64,000 nt of DNA from Jannaschia sp. GRR-S6-38 (GCF_029853695.1 NZ_CP122537.1:1488001-1552000); one strand, 5' to 3'; counted from the stretch's first letter, positions 1 to 8,822 are shown. Translations and numbers: made by a program. Notes: a model not told the origin generated them from the letters alone.

Positions 1-34
1 AAGGATCTGCGGAATGCCTCCTGCCTAGCAAATC

Positions 35-77
35 GCCCCGCGCGGGGAATTGACGGCCGTCAAGACCCGCGCGGGGC
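35..77. repeat. Nested inverted repeat
   Basis: Twelve-base arms at 35-46 (GCCCCGCGCGGG) and 66-77 (CCCGCGCGGGGC) are exact reverse complements. The spacer between them holds a second, perfect 14-base palindrome at 50-63 (TTGACGGCCGTCAA). The two share nearly the same centre. It lies downstream of the stop of the leftward small membrane-protein gene. There is no T-run, so a classical intrinsic terminator is not clear. A transcription stop between converging genes or a protein-binding site are both possible. Confidence 0.5.
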
Positions 78-137
78 GGGTGCCGGGTTATCCGCGGGAG
101 CGCCCCCGCCGCGGTCGGTGGACGCCGCCGCGGCCCC

Positions 138-413
138 TCATCCCCGCCCGCTCAACGCCCGCACCAGCGCCACGACCACGGCCGCCGCCACGGCGCCCAC
201 CACCGCCACCAGCAGCACGCCGCCGGCGGCCAGCACCGTCACCCCCAGCGCGGCCAGCGCGAAGGGCGCGGCCACGGCCGCCACGGCCCCGATCAGCGCA
301 TAGGTCGCGGCGCTGCGCCCCGTCAGCTTGCCGCCCAGCGCGCCCACGCCCGCGCCGACCAGCGCCAGCACGATCAGGGCAACGATGCCCACGCCTTCGA
401 AAAACGACTCCAT
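138..413 (-). CDS. Small alanine/glycine-rich membrane protein
   Basis: This 91-residue protein begins MESFFEGVGIVALIVLALVG. It is almost entirely hydrophobic, with about three membrane segments (roughly residues 8-25, 36-58 and 60-84) separated by short basic turns such as GGKLTGRS. I know no family that fits well. The ATG at 413 is preferred over a site 13 codons upstream because the added residues are polar and look non-coding. A CtrA-like box lies about 100 bases upstream in the shared divergent region. Function is unknown; it probably sits in the inner membrane. Confidence 0.6.
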   Translation of the reverse strand: MESFFEGVGIVALIVLALVGAGVGALGGKLTGRSAATYALIGAVAAVAAPFALAALGVTVLAAGGVLLVAVVGAVAAAVVVALVRALSGRG

Positions 414-515
414 CACGCGTCCTTTCGCTTCCGTTCCCCCCGACAAGGGCATGCCCGGCCCGCCTGCGGCAAGCGGACAATCGCGGGGCCGGCCGTTTCG
501 GCGCGCCGCCCGGCG

Positions 516-531
516 TTAACCCCGGCTTAAC
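516..531. promoter_or_regulatory. Candidate CtrA box, perfect TTAA-N7-TTAAC
   Basis: TTAA at 516-519, seven bases, then TTAAC at 527-531 matches the CtrA consensus known from Caulobacter exactly. Because TTAA is self-complementary, the box also reads as TTAA-N7-TTAA on the minus strand. It sits between the divergent genes at 138-413 and 555-1244, only 24 bases before the rightward ATG. It would therefore suit activation of the leftward gene or repression of the rightward one. TTAA is rare in DNA of this composition. Confidence 0.5.
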
Positions 532-554
532 CATGGTTGACGAAACCTCCGCGG

Positions 555-1244
555 ATGTGCCGCGTGCTCGCCGTCCTGTTCTGCCTCCTCGCGACGGCTG
601 CCCATGCGGGCCCCTGGCCGCGCGAGGCGGGGCAGGTCTATCTCCATGTCGGCCATTACGCGGGCGACGATCCCTATACGGGGATCTATGCCGAATACGG
701 CCTAGGCCGCCGGCTGACCTTCGGGCTCGATCTCGGCGGGCATCTCTCGCGGCTCTCCGGTCCCGTCCCGACGGCGCGGAGCGACGGGGTCACGGGCCGG
801 GCCCGCGCCTTCCTGCGGGTGCCCGTGCCGATCCCGCGCGCCGCGCCGGACTGGACCGCGCCCTGGCTCGCCGCGGTCGAGCTGAGCCTCGGGCGCGACA
901 TGCTCGATGACGGGCGCGAGGTGAACCGGCTGGGCCTCGGCGCCAGTCTCGGGCGCGGCTTCGAAAGCCGCCTCGGGGACGGGTGGATGGTCTTCGACCT
1001 GCGCACGTCCCTCGCGCAGGACGCGGCGACGCGCACCAATCTGGGCGCGGTGGTCGGCGTGAAGCCCCATCGCCGTCTGTCGCTGGAACTGGGCGCCTTC
1101 GTCGAACATGCGACGGACACGTCCTGGCAGGTCGGGCCCGTGGTCCAGCTCAACACCGGCGCGCTGGGCGAGCTGCGCCTCGGCCTGTTCCAGAGCTCGG
1201 ACGACGGCACCATGCTCTTCACAGGCTTCAGCCGCAGCTTCTGA
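555..1244 (+). CDS. Putative exported outer-membrane-like protein
   Basis: This 229-residue protein has a clear signal peptide (MCRVLAVLFCLLATAAHAG, cleavage after AHA). The mature part has alternating short amphipathic strands, many glycines, and ends in an aromatic residue (GFSRSF), the usual C-terminal signature of outer-membrane beta barrels. The ATG at 555 fits the signal peptide best; an in-frame TTG at 537 would add six residues. I recognise no specific family. The gene is alone on its strand and its start lies just after a CtrA-like box. Confidence 0.6.
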   Translation: MCRVLAVLFCLLATAAHAGPWPREAGQVYLHVGHYAGDDPYTGIYAEYGLGRRLTFGLDLGGHLSRLSGPVPTARSDGVTGRARAFLRVPVPIPRAAPDWTAPWLAAVELSLGRDMLDDGREVNRLGLGASLGRGFESRLGDGWMVFDLRTSLAQDAATRTNLGAVVGVKPHRRLSLELGAFVEHATDTSWQVGPVVQLNTGALGELRLGLFQSSDDGTMLFTGFSRSF

Positions 1245-1250
1245 CCGCGC

Positions 1251-1721
1251 CTACCAGTGGCGCGTGCCGGGGGCGCCCTTGACCGTGCCGCGCAGGTTCG
1301 GCGTGACCCAGCCGCCGTAGAAATCGCCGGGCTGCGGGGTGACGGCCACGCCGCCGACGCGGCATTCGTCCATCGCATGCGCATAGATCGCGAGATGGTC
1401 CTTCAGATCGGCGAAGCGCCGCGTCGGGCTGGGATAGTCCCAGGCGCAGCGCGGCGCCGTCTGGCCCCCGGCCGTCAGCGTCCAGTAGCGCGCGGCGCCC
1501 TTCCACTCGCACATGCTCGAGCCCGGCGCCGGCGTGATCCGGGCGGTGATCGCGGCGCGCGGGATGTAATAGGTAGGCGCATGATGCGTCTCCAGCACGC
1601 GCAGCGCGTCGGTGGTCGAGACGATCCGCTCGCCGCCCAGCCAGATCTCGATGCGCTGGGGCACCGGCTCCAGCCGCGGGGGGCGGGGATAGGTCTGCAC
1701 GTCTTCCTCGGGCAGGCTCAT
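1251..1721 (-). CDS. DUF427 domain protein
   Basis: This 156-residue protein matches the DUF427 family, small cytoplasmic proteins of unknown function. Family-like stretches are RIEIWLGGERIVSTTDALRV near the N-terminus, the ETHHAPTYYIP segment, the SMCEWKGAARYW segment around residues 69-80, and an AWDYPSPT turn. It is the last gene of a leftward operon: its ATG overlaps the stop of the hemerythrin gene by four bases. Coupled translation suggests a shared role, but no enzymatic activity can be read from the sequence. Confidence 0.8.
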   Translation of the reverse strand: MSLPEEDVQTYPRPPRLEPVPQRIEIWLGGERIVSTTDALRVLETHHAPTYYIPRAAITARITPAPGSSMCEWKGAARYWTLTAGGQTAPRCAWDYPSPTRRFADLKDHLAIYAHAMDECRVGGVAVTPQPGDFYGGWVTPNLRGTVKGAPGTRHW

Positions 1722-2266
1722 CCCAGACGCCCCTCGCCGACCTTCAGGATGACCGGGACGACCAGATCCTCTTCATCGGTCAAGTGGCGGTCGAGGAACC
1801 GCGCCATCCGTTCGAGCCCCTCCGCCATCCGCGGCGCGCCATCGGCCGCGTCGCGCAGCACGGCATTCGCGGCCTCGGCGAAGGCGTCGAGCTCCTCGTG
1901 CAGGCGGTGGTGGTCGGCGTCGAGGATCTCGAAGCCGCGCTCCAGCCCGGGGGCCAGCGGGATCATCTTGGGGAAATAGACGTGGTCCTCGATCGAGTGA
2001 TGACCATGCAGCTCGTTGAGGAGAATCCCGCCCAGCCGCGACAGGCGCCGGCCGTGTTCGCGCGGGTCGAGATCGCCGCCGATCCGCGCGCGAAGGTCGC
2101 CCTGCAGGGCGTCGAGGACGCGGCGGAAGCCCAGATGCCGTTCCAGCCAGAACTGTGTCAGCGGGCCGAATTCGGGATGGGCCCGCCAGCCCTCGCGCGG
2201 ATGCTGGGCGAGCAGCACCTTCAGCGCGTCGGGCAGGCCGGTGCGATCCTCCAGCGCGTCCGTCAT
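1718..2266 (-). CDS. Hemerythrin HHE domain protein
   Basis: This 182-residue cytoplasmic protein has the spacing of hemerythrin-like HHE proteins: ELHGHHSIEDHVYFP (His, His and Glu ligands) in the middle and DADHHRLHEELDAF further on, with a final RHLTDEED helix. Such proteins carry a non-haem di-iron site and bind or sense oxygen or related species. The ATG at 2266 is chosen because it overlaps the stop of the upstream DUF5665 gene by four bases and the added N-terminal residues of a longer reading are not family-like. It overlaps the DUF427 gene by four bases at its end. Confidence 0.8.
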   Translation of the reverse strand: MTDALEDRTGLPDALKVLLAQHPREGWRAHPEFGPLTQFWLERHLGFRRVLDALQGDLRARIGGDLDPREHGRRLSRLGGILLNELHGHHSIEDHVYFPKMIPLAPGLERGFEILDADHHRLHEELDAFAEAANAVLRDAADGAPRMAEGLERMARFLDRHLTDEEDLVVPVILKVGEGRLG

Positions 2267-2538
2267 TCGCCGCGCGACGGCTCGATGACGTCGAGCACCT
2301 GCGTCGCCCAATCGCCGATGACCGGGATGAAGTTGATCTGGCTCAGCGACCAGACGAGGATCGAAAGGACCACCGTCGCGCCCAGAACCGTGCCGAGGCC
2401 GAAGGCCAGGCCGCGATAGAGCTGGAACATGATGAGCTTGGGCAAGGAGTTGTGCACCTGCAACCAGCGATGCCGGTTCAGGCGGGCCACTTCGCGGCGC
2501 AGGCCGGCGATTTCCTCGTTCATCTCGTCCCGCTTCAT
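2263..2538 (-). CDS. DUF5665 small membrane protein
   Basis: This 91-residue protein has a charged, probably coiled-coil N-terminus (residues 1-24), a conserved middle (HNSLPKLIMFQLYRGLAFGLGTVLGATVV) that begins a membrane segment, and a hydrophobic stretch to about residue 66, followed by FIPVIGDWA. This matches the DUF5665 family of small membrane proteins of unknown function. It opens the three-gene leftward operon with the hemerythrin and DUF427 proteins, with four-base overlaps between successive genes. Confidence 0.75.
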   Translation of the reverse strand: MKRDEMNEEIAGLRREVARLNRHRWLQVHNSLPKLIMFQLYRGLAFGLGTVLGATVVLSILVWSLSQINFIPVIGDWATQVLDVIEPSRGE

Positions 2539-2566
2539 GGACCTTACCTAGCAGTCCCAGCGGCTC

Positions 2567-3025
2567 TCACAAGACGCCCCGCAGCGCCTGGTAGGCCGCG
2601 GCCGTGGCCGCATTGGCGAGGTTGAGCGAGCGGATATGCGGCGAGCGCATCGGCAGACGGACCATCCGGTCGGCGCGGCCCGCGGTGACGGCCGGCGGCA
2701 GGCCCACCGTCTCCTGCCCGAAGACGAGGTGGAAATCGGGGGGATAATCGGCATCGTAGAAGCTTGTCGTGCCATATTCCTCGAAGAGGAACAGCGCCTC
2801 GGGGCGCGGAGCGCGGCGGATCAGGAAATCCTCCCAATCCTCGTATTCGTGCAGGCGGACATGCTTCCAGTAATCGAGGCCCGCGCGGCGCACGTTCCGG
2901 TCGGTGATCTCGAACCCGTAGGGCTTCACGAGGCACAGATCGAGGTCCAGGGCCACGCAGGTGCGGCCGACGCTGCCGGTGTTTCCCGCGATCTCGGGCT
3001 GGACGAGGACGATGGCCGGTCTCAC
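2567..3025 (-). CDS. trmL: tRNA (cytidine/uridine-34-2'-O)-methyltransferase TrmL
   Basis: This 152-residue protein has the full length of TrmL, the SPOUT-class enzyme that 2'-O-methylates the wobble base of tRNA-Leu using S-adenosylmethionine. Visible hallmarks are the start PAIVLVQPEIAGNTGSVGRTC, the HLVFGQETVGLP loop around residues 98-109, and the C-terminal knot sequence IRSLNLANAATAAAYQALR that holds the cofactor. It lies just downstream of dacB with a seven-base gap and probably shares its transcript. Confidence 0.92.
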   Translation of the reverse strand: MRPAIVLVQPEIAGNTGSVGRTCVALDLDLCLVKPYGFEITDRNVRRAGLDYWKHVRLHEYEDWEDFLIRRAPRPEALFLFEEYGTTSFYDADYPPDFHLVFGQETVGLPPAVTAGRADRMVRLPMRSPHIRSLNLANAATAAAYQALRGVL

Positions 3026-3032
3026 GCGCGGC

Positions 3033-4487
3033 TCAGGCGTGGACCAGCGCCCAGCGCTCGATCAGGTCGGATTGCAGCCCGCGCGCCGTGCGCGCCCAGC
3101 TGCGCCCGCCCTGGGGCCGTTCGCGTTCGGCCACGCTCAGGCGGTCGCGGCGCGCGGTGTCGGCACAGAAGGTGGCGAAGGCCAGCGGCCGGCCGGACCG
3201 CGCCTCGAAATAGCCCGCGAGGCCCGAGACGAAGTTCAGCGTTCCGGTCTTGGCGCGCACCGCGATGGGCTTGGCGCCCTCCACCGTCATCTCCTTCAGG
3301 ATCGGGCGCAGCCGGTCCCGGGCGCCCGGCGCGGTCAGCGCCGCCACCATGTCGGAGGCCGAGATCCGCGTGCTACCGTTAAGACCCGAATGATCGTCGA
3401 AATCCGGGCGGCGCGCGCCCGTGCGCTCCGCCAGCCAGCCCGACATCACGTCCCCCGACTGGTCGAGCGAGCGGGGGATGACACCGCGACGCAGGGTCGA
3501 GGTCAGCCCGATCATCTCGGCGGTCAGGTTGGTCGAGTAGCGCAGCATCGAGGCGCAGACCCGCTCCAGCGGCGCGCCCTGCTGCAGCGCCAGCACCGGG
3601 CCCTGCGGCACGGAGGTCGCCCGTTGCGGGGCCCCCACCACGATCCCGTTGGAGCGCAGGAAGGTCCGCATCACGTCGCCGGCATAGAGCGCCGGATTGC
3701 GCACCGGGAGCCAGCGCGCGCCCGACTGGCCCAGCTGTCGTCGCGCCACGGTCCAGGCGTCGACCCCGCCGTCGCTTGCGTAGGTGTAGACCGGCAGCGA
3801 CCGGTCGGCGACGCGCATCCGCGACGTGGCCACCGCCGGGCGGAACCGCGCGGTGCGGGCATCCATCGTCGTCTCGTAGCCCGAGCCGTTGCGCTTCCAC
3901 TGAAAATGCACGCGGTTGAAATTCAGGTTCAGCCCGCCCAGCGCCGGATTGTAGCCTACGTGGTCGGGCTGGCTGCGGTCGATCCGGTCGAAGCTCGGCA
4001 CCGCCCCGCCATGGACGAGGAACCGCCCCGTCACCTCGCGCAGGCCGGCGGCCTTGGCCTGCGTCGCCATGTCGGCCAGCCCGTCCGTGTCGAGCGCCGG
4101 ATCGCCGCCGCCCACCAGTACCAGGTCGCCGTCGAGGCGGCCGTTCAGGATCGGGGCCGTGGCCACCAGCCGGGTCTGGAAGCGATAAGCCGGGCCCAGC
4201 GTCTCGAGCGCGTAGAGCGCGGTCACCGCCTTCGCGACCGAGGCGGGCGGCAGGGCGCGCAGCGGATTGTGCGTCTCGAGAACCTCGCCGGTGCGGGCGT
4301 CGCTGACCACGAAGCCCACGCGGCCGCCCAGGCCCGCCTGCGCGACCAGCCGGTCCGCCGCGGGGGCGGAGCGCGAGATCGCGTCGGCGGGCCTCAGAAG
4401 CGGCCGGGCCGAGACCTCGGGCGCGTTCGCGCAGGCCGGCAGCGCCACCGTGGCGAGCGCACCGGACAGGAAGAAACGTCGTCGCAT
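3033..4487 (-). CDS. dacB: D-alanyl-D-alanine carboxypeptidase/endopeptidase, PBP4 type
   Basis: This 484-residue peptidase S13 protein (penicillin-binding protein 4 class) trims or cleaves peptidoglycan cross-links in the periplasm. All three active-site motifs are present: SVAK at residues 83-86, STN at 318-320 and KTG at 413-415. The N-terminus MRRRFFLSGALATVALPAC resembles a twin-arginine signal with a possible lipobox cysteine, so a Tat-exported lipoprotein is possible. The ATG at 4487 has GGAGG nine bases upstream; the in-frame start six codons earlier is less likely. Confidence 0.9.
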   Translation of the reverse strand: MRRRFFLSGALATVALPACANAPEVSARPLLRPADAISRSAPAADRLVAQAGLGGRVGFVVSDARTGEVLETHNPLRALPPASVAKAVTALYALETLGPAYRFQTRLVATAPILNGRLDGDLVLVGGGDPALDTDGLADMATQAKAAGLREVTGRFLVHGGAVPSFDRIDRSQPDHVGYNPALGGLNLNFNRVHFQWKRNGSGYETTMDARTARFRPAVATSRMRVADRSLPVYTYASDGGVDAWTVARRQLGQSGARWLPVRNPALYAGDVMRTFLRSNGIVVGAPQRATSVPQGPVLALQQGAPLERVCASMLRYSTNLTAEMIGLTSTLRRGVIPRSLDQSGDVMSGWLAERTGARRPDFDDHSGLNGSTRISASDMVAALTAPGARDRLRPILKEMTVEGAKPIAVRAKTGTLNFVSGLAGYFEARSGRPLAFATFCADTARRDRLSVAERERPQGGRSWARTARGLQSDLIERWALVHA

Positions 4488-4591
4488 CAAGGTCGTCCTC
4501 CGCATCCCCGGATTTGATGCCCGGCCTGGCCCGGGAAGGAAAGCCCGACGGCATCTGGGCGCGGTCCCCGCGGGATGATAGCGCGCGGATC

Positions 4592-5434
4592 ATGGACCGC
4601 ACGACCCTCGGATCGGTGGCGTTGATGTTCGTCGCCATGTCGCTGATCCCCTTGGGCGACAGCGCGGGGAAGATCCTGACCACCCAATACGGCGCGACGC
4701 CGCTCTTCGTGGCCTTCGCGCGCTTCGCGGTGGGCGCGGCGATGGTGGCGCTGATCCTGGGCGGGCGCGTCGAATGGCGGCTCTACGCGGATTGGCGGGT
4801 CTGGCTGCGCGCGGCCCTGATCGCGGGCGGCATCGCCTCGATCCTCACCGCGCTCCGGACCGAGCAGATCGCGACCGTCTTCGGCGCGTTCTTCGTCGGG
4901 CCGATCTTCAGCTACGTGCTGTCGGTATGGCTTCTGGGCGAGCGGGTGTCGCGGCGCCAGTCGGTCCTGCTGGCCATCGGGTTCTGCGGCGTGCTGCTGG
5001 TGGTCCGGCCCGGCTTCGGAATGACGCCCGGCCTGGGCTTCGCGGTGCTCGCGGGGCTCTGCTACGGGGCGTTTCTGACGGCATCGCGCTGGCTCTCGGG
5101 CATCGCCGCGCCGCGCCAGCTGATGCTGACGCAGACGGTGCTCGGCACGGCGCTCCTGGCGCCGCCGGGCCTTCTGTCGGTGCCCGAATTCTCCTGGCCG
5201 GTGGCGGGGCTGGTCCTCTGGTCGGGTATCGCCTCGGCCTCGGGCAACCTGCTGCTGGTCGTGGCCTACCGGCGCGCCAACGCGACGGTGCTCGCGCCCT
5301 TCGTCTATTTCCAGCTGATCTCGGCCACGGCGCTGGGCTGGCTCATCTTCGGCACCTGGCCCGACCCGCTGGCCTTGGCCGGGCTCGCCGTGCTGGTCGC
5401 GGCGGGCTTCGCGACGCTGGCCGTCCGGCGCTAG
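4592..5434 (+). CDS. EamA/DMT-family transporter
   Basis: This 280-residue inner-membrane protein has about ten hydrophobic segments in two EamA repeats. The drug/metabolite transporter family exports small metabolites; the substrate cannot be told. [27 protein letters not shown] and [23 protein letters not shown] segments are typical. The ATG at 4592 begins directly before the first membrane helix; a start 26 codons upstream would add a polar tail. Its TAG stop overlaps the stop codon of the convergent nadD gene on a shared CTAG. Confidence 0.8.
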   Translation: MDRTTLGSVALMFVAMSLIPLGDSAGKILTTQYGATPLFVAFARFAVGAAMVALILGGRVEWRLYADWRVWLRAALIAGGIASILTALRTEQIATVFGAFFVGPIFSYVLSVWLLGERVSRRQSVLLAIGFCGVLLVVRPGFGMTPGLGFAVLAGLCYGAFLTASRWLSGIAAPRQLMLTQTVLGTALLAPPGLLSVPEFSWPVAGLVLWSGIASASGNLLLVVAYRRANATVLAPFVYFQLISATALGWLIFGTWPDPLALAGLAVLVAAGFATLAVRR

Positions 5435-6036
5435 CCCGCCCCCCAGCCGCCCCCGTCGCGGATCGCGGTCGACGAGGCCGCGTGCATCGGGACGTTCACG
5501 AAGGCCCAGGCCGGCGGGTCTAGCCGGCCCAACCCGCGCGCATCCTGCGGGGCGACGCGGTGCCGCGCCAGCACCCGCGCCGCCACGGCGCTGCGCGCGG
5601 CGATCCGGTCGCCGGGCCGCGCGATGACGCCCAGCGGGACGCGGGCCGCGATCTCGCGCCAATCCTCCCAGCGGTGAAACTGCGCCATGTTGTCGGCCCC
5701 CATCAGCCAGACGAAACGCGTGCCGGGATAAAGCCGTTGCAGCCCGGCGATCGTGCGCGCGGTATGCCGGGTGCCCAGCCACGCCTCGATATCGGTGACG
5801 GCGACGCGTGGATGGTCCATCAGCGCCCGCGCCCGCGCCATGCGCCGCGCCAGCGCCGCGGGGCCGCGCGGCTTCAGCGGATTGCCCGGCGAGACCAGCC
5901 ACCAGACCCGGTCCAGCCCGAACCGCGCCAGCGCCTGCCGGGTGATATGGACATGCCCGGCATGGGCCGGATCGAAGCTGCCGCCCAGAAGGCCCACGAC
6001 CTGCCCGGGGCGCGCGATGGGAAGACCGTGGCGCAT
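5431..6036 (-). CDS. nadD: Nicotinate-nucleotide adenylyltransferase
   Basis: This 201-residue enzyme joins nicotinate mononucleotide to ATP in NAD synthesis. The nucleotidyltransferase motif [14 protein letters not shown] is at about residues 18-31, and [10 protein letters not shown] and [16 protein letters not shown] are typical NadD stretches. The C-terminal [12 protein letters not shown] stands in for the ISST-R motif. The ATG at 6036 has AGGAG six bases upstream, which decides the start within a much longer open frame. It is divergent from ettA and convergent with the EamA gene. Confidence 0.93.
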   Translation of the reverse strand: MRHGLPIARPGQVVGLLGGSFDPAHAGHVHITRQALARFGLDRVWWLVSPGNPLKPRGPAALARRMARARALMDHPRVAVTDIEAWLGTRHTARTIAGLQRLYPGTRFVWLMGADNMAQFHRWEDWREIAARVPLGVIARPGDRIAARSAVAARVLARHRVAPQDARGLGRLDPPAWAFVNVPMHAASSTAIRDGGGWGAG

Positions 6037-6141
6037 GACCGCTCCTTCGCGCGCCGCGCGCGCGCCGTCCAGCCCCGATTGCCCCTGCGGGCGGGCTTCG
6101 ATAGGACGGCGCAAATCCCCACAGCGCGAGGCTCCGAAGCC

Positions 6142-7797
6142 ATGGCCAGCTATCAGTACGTCTATCACATGGACGGCGTGTCCAAGACCTATCCCGGCGG
6201 CAAGAAGGTGTTCGAGAACATCCGGCTGAGCTTTCTGCCCGGCGTGAAGATCGGCGTGGTCGGCGTGAACGGCACCGGCAAATCGACGCTGATGCGGATC
6301 ATGGCGGGCCTCGACAAGGATTTTCAGGGCGAGGCCTGGGCCGCCGAGGGCGCGAAGGTCGGCTACCTCCCGCAGGAGCCGACGCTCGACGAGGGCCTGA
6401 CCGTGCGCGAGAACGTCATGCTGGGCGTGGCCGAGAAACAGGCCAAGCTCGACCGCTTCAATGAACTGGCGATGAACTATTCCGACGAGACGGCCGAGGA
6501 GATGGCCGCCCTGCAGGACGAGATCGACAGCCAGAACCTGTGGGATCTCGACGCGCAGATCGACGTCGCGATGGAGGCGCTGCGCTGCCCGCCCGACGAC
6601 GCCTCGCCCGTCAACCTCTCGGGCGGCGAGCGGCGGCGCGTGGCGCTCTGCAAGCTGCTGCTCGAAGCGCCCGACATGCTGCTGCTGGACGAGCCGACGA
6701 ACCATCTCGACGCCGAGACCATCGCCTGGCTGCAGCGCCACCTGATCGACTACATGGGCACGATCCTGATTGTGACCCACGACCGCTATTTCCTCGACGA
6801 CATCACCGGCTGGATCCTCGAGCTCGATCGCGGGCGCGGCATCCCCTACGAGGGCAACTACTCCGCCTGGCTCGAGCAGAAGGCCAAGCGCATCGCGCAG
6901 GAGTCGAAGGAGGACAAGTCCCGCCAGAAGACGCTGGAGCGCGAGCTGGAGTGGATCCGCTCGGGGGCGAAGGCGCGGCAGGCCAAGTCCAAGGCCCGGA
7001 TCCAGGCCTATGAGCAAATGGCCGGCCAGTCCGAGCGCGAGCGCGTCGGCCGCGCCCAGATCGTCATCCCCAACGGCCCGCGCCTCGGGTCCAAGGTGAT
7101 CGAGGCCAACGGGCTCCGGAAGGCCTATGGCGATCGGCTTCTGATCGAGGACCTGTCCTTCGCCCTGCCGCCGGGCGGCATCGTCGGCGTGATCGGGCCG
7201 AACGGGGCGGGCAAATCGACCCTGTTCCGCATGCTGACCGGGCAGGAGAAGCCCGATGCCGGCACGGTCGAGTATGGCGACACCGTCAAGCTCAGCTATG
7301 TCGACCAGTCGCGTGACGATCTCAATCCGGACGAGACCGTCTGGGAGGCGATCACCGGCGGGGCGGAGCTGATCAAGCTGGGCGACGCGGAAGTGAATTC
7401 GCGCGCCTATTGCTCCAGCTTCAACTTCAAGGGCGGCGACCAGCAAAAGAAGGTGGGTCTCCTCTCGGGCGGCGAGCGCAACCGGGTGCATATGGCGCGG
7501 CTTTTGAAGGAAGGCGGCAACGTCCTGCTCCTGGACGAGCCGACCAACGACCTGGACGTGGAAACGCTCCGCGCGCTGGAGGACGCCATCGCCGATTTTG
7601 CGGGCTGCGCCGTGGTGATCAGCCACGACCGGTTCTTCCTCGACCGGCTCTGCACGCACATCCTCGCCTTCGAGGGCGAGGCGCATGTCGAATGGTTCGA
7701 GGGCAATTTCGAGGCCTACGAAGAAGACAAGGCCCGCCGCCTCGGCCCCGACGCGCTAGAGCCGACGCGAGTGAAGTACAAGAAGTTCACGCGCTAG
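6142..7797 (+). CDS. ettA: ABC-F protein EttA, energy-dependent translational throttle
   Basis: This 551-residue soluble ABC-F protein has two ATPase domains without membrane helices. The first Walker A is GVNGTGKST near residue 41 and the second GPNGAGKST near residue 353. [11 protein letters not shown] and [11 protein letters not shown] are the signature motifs and [11 protein letters not shown] and [11 protein letters not shown] the Walker B motifs. The linker between domains is basic and helical ([22 protein letters not shown]), as in EttA, which binds the ribosomal E site and gates translation by ATP/ADP. Length matches E. coli EttA. Confidence 0.93.
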   Translation: MASYQYVYHMDGVSKTYPGGKKVFENIRLSFLPGVKIGVVGVNGTGKSTLMRIMAGLDKDFQGEAWAAEGAKVGYLPQEPTLDEGLTVRENVMLGVAEKQAKLDRFNELAMNYSDETAEEMAALQDEIDSQNLWDLDAQIDVAMEALRCPPDDASPVNLSGGERRRVALCKLLLEAPDMLLLDEPTNHLDAETIAWLQRHLIDYMGTILIVTHDRYFLDDITGWILELDRGRGIPYEGNYSAWLEQKAKRIAQESKEDKSRQKTLERELEWIRSGAKARQAKSKARIQAYEQMAGQSERERVGRAQIVIPNGPRLGSKVIEANGLRKAYGDRLLIEDLSFALPPGGIVGVIGPNGAGKSTLFRMLTGQEKPDAGTVEYGDTVKLSYVDQSRDDLNPDETVWEAITGGAELIKLGDAEVNSRAYCSSFNFKGGDQQKKVGLLSGGERNRVHMARLLKEGGNVLLLDEPTNDLDVETLRALEDAIADFAGCAVVISHDRFFLDRLCTHILAFEGEAHVEWFEGNFEAYEEDKARRLGPDALEPTRVKYKKFTR

Positions 7798-8142
7798 GTC
7801 CTCCGGCGCGGCCCGCGCATCGCGCTCGCCGACCCGCGGCGCGCCCCCGGCCCGCGGCGGACGTGGCCGCAGGATAGGCCGCCGGCGTGAAGACACTTTC
7901 GTGCGGCGGGTAATCTGGATGCCGCCGACAGCGTGGATCTGCCATGCGGGGACGCCGCGCCTGCGGCCCTTCGCGTGGGTCCCGCGCGCGGAAGGCTAGT
8001 GGCCATGACGGTCTCATCGCGGCGGGCAATGTCCCGGCACGGCGCAGACCGCGACCGGGGTCCCCGCAATACCGCAGCGCCGCTTCCGCATCCGGCCCGA
8101 GCGACGCCCAGCGGCCGGTCGGCGGCGCAACGGAAGGCCCGA
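7798..8142. other. 345-base gap without a recognised gene
   Basis: Between ettA and the end of the leftward flagellar operon I find no convincing gene. Open frames crossing it are arginine-, alanine- and proline-rich with no start context or family resemblance. No clear hairpin with a T-run is visible. It separates converging transcripts, so termination signals are expected here, but I cannot point to one. Confidence 0.5.
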
Positions 8143-8811
8143 TCAGCGATCCGCGGCCGCCAGTTGGCGCAGGGCGCGGTGCACCGCGCGGACCTGTCCG
8201 CCACCGAGCTTGCGCAAGGCCGCCGCCTGGTCGCGCGGACTGCGATCCTCCAGCCCGATGGCGATGATGGCCGGATGTTCGCGGCCGAGGCCCTGCGGAT
8301 CCCGCGCGGCGGCGACGATCTTGCGGACATCCTCCGGCGAATGGCCCGGTGCCAGCGCGGGCGTGGAACGGTCCTCCGCCACCAGCGGCCGGGGCAACGA
8401 GAGCGTCAACCGGGACCGCGGCGAAGCCGCCGCCGGAAGGGCCATCGGCGCCGCCTTCGAGAACAGCCTGCGCGAGTCCGCCGACTCCGGCGCCGGGGCG
8501 CCGGGCGCATCCGCCGCCGGCATCGGATCAGGGGCGCGGGGCGGTCGGAGCGTCAGCCGGCCGGCAGCGCGCGGATCATCGGCGGCCCTCGGTGCGCGCC
8601 CCTCGGGGCTGTGTCGCGCGGGCGCGCGGGCGACGTCTCCGGGCTCGTCGCGGGCCGGGGTGCCGGAATCGGCCCGGCGGGCCTCGACCTCGGCCACGAG
8701 CTGGGCGGCAAGATCGCGCAGATGCACGGGGGCGGGAGCCGATTGCCCGCTTTCCAGCATTTCGAGCAGGGCGCGCGCCGCGTCGGGGCGGGCGGCGGGG
8801 GCGGCGGGCAT
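8143..8811 (-). CDS. Uncharacterised protein at the end of the fliF-fliP operon
   Basis: This 222-residue protein has a predicted N-terminal helix (residues 7-40, rich in Ala and Leu), a long low-complexity Pro/Ala/Arg middle and a conserved-looking C-terminus (EDVRKIVAAARDPQGLGREHPAIIAIGLEDRSPRDQAAALRKLGGGQVRAVHRALR). I see no signal peptide or membrane helix. It starts 12 bases after fliP stops, so it is very likely cotranscribed with the flagellar export genes. I do not recognise the family. A cytoplasmic flagellar assembly role is inferred from position only. Confidence 0.6.
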   Translation of the reverse strand: MPAAPAARPDAARALLEMLESGQSAPAPVHLRDLAAQLVAEVEARRADSGTPARDEPGDVARAPARHSPEGRAPRAADDPRAAGRLTLRPPRAPDPMPAADAPGAPAPESADSRRLFSKAAPMALPAAASPRSRLTLSLPRPLVAEDRSTPALAPGHSPEDVRKIVAAARDPQGLGREHPAIIAIGLEDRSPRDQAAALRKLGGGQVRAVHRALRQLAAADR

Positions 8812-8822
8812 GGCGGATCTCC

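Noticed and set aside
50..910. Proline- and arginine-rich frame near the left edge
   Set aside because: It spans both the leftward membrane-protein gene and the start of the exported protein, with no domain-like sequence.
2961..4517. 518-codon open frame on the plus strand opposite dacB
   Set aside because: It is arginine- and histidine-rich with no family resemblance and is antisense to dacB, which has all its catalytic motifs.
6037..7686. Upstream extension of nadD into ettA
   Set aside because: The frame stays open but the family start is at 6036 with a good ribosome site, and ettA occupies the region on the other strand.
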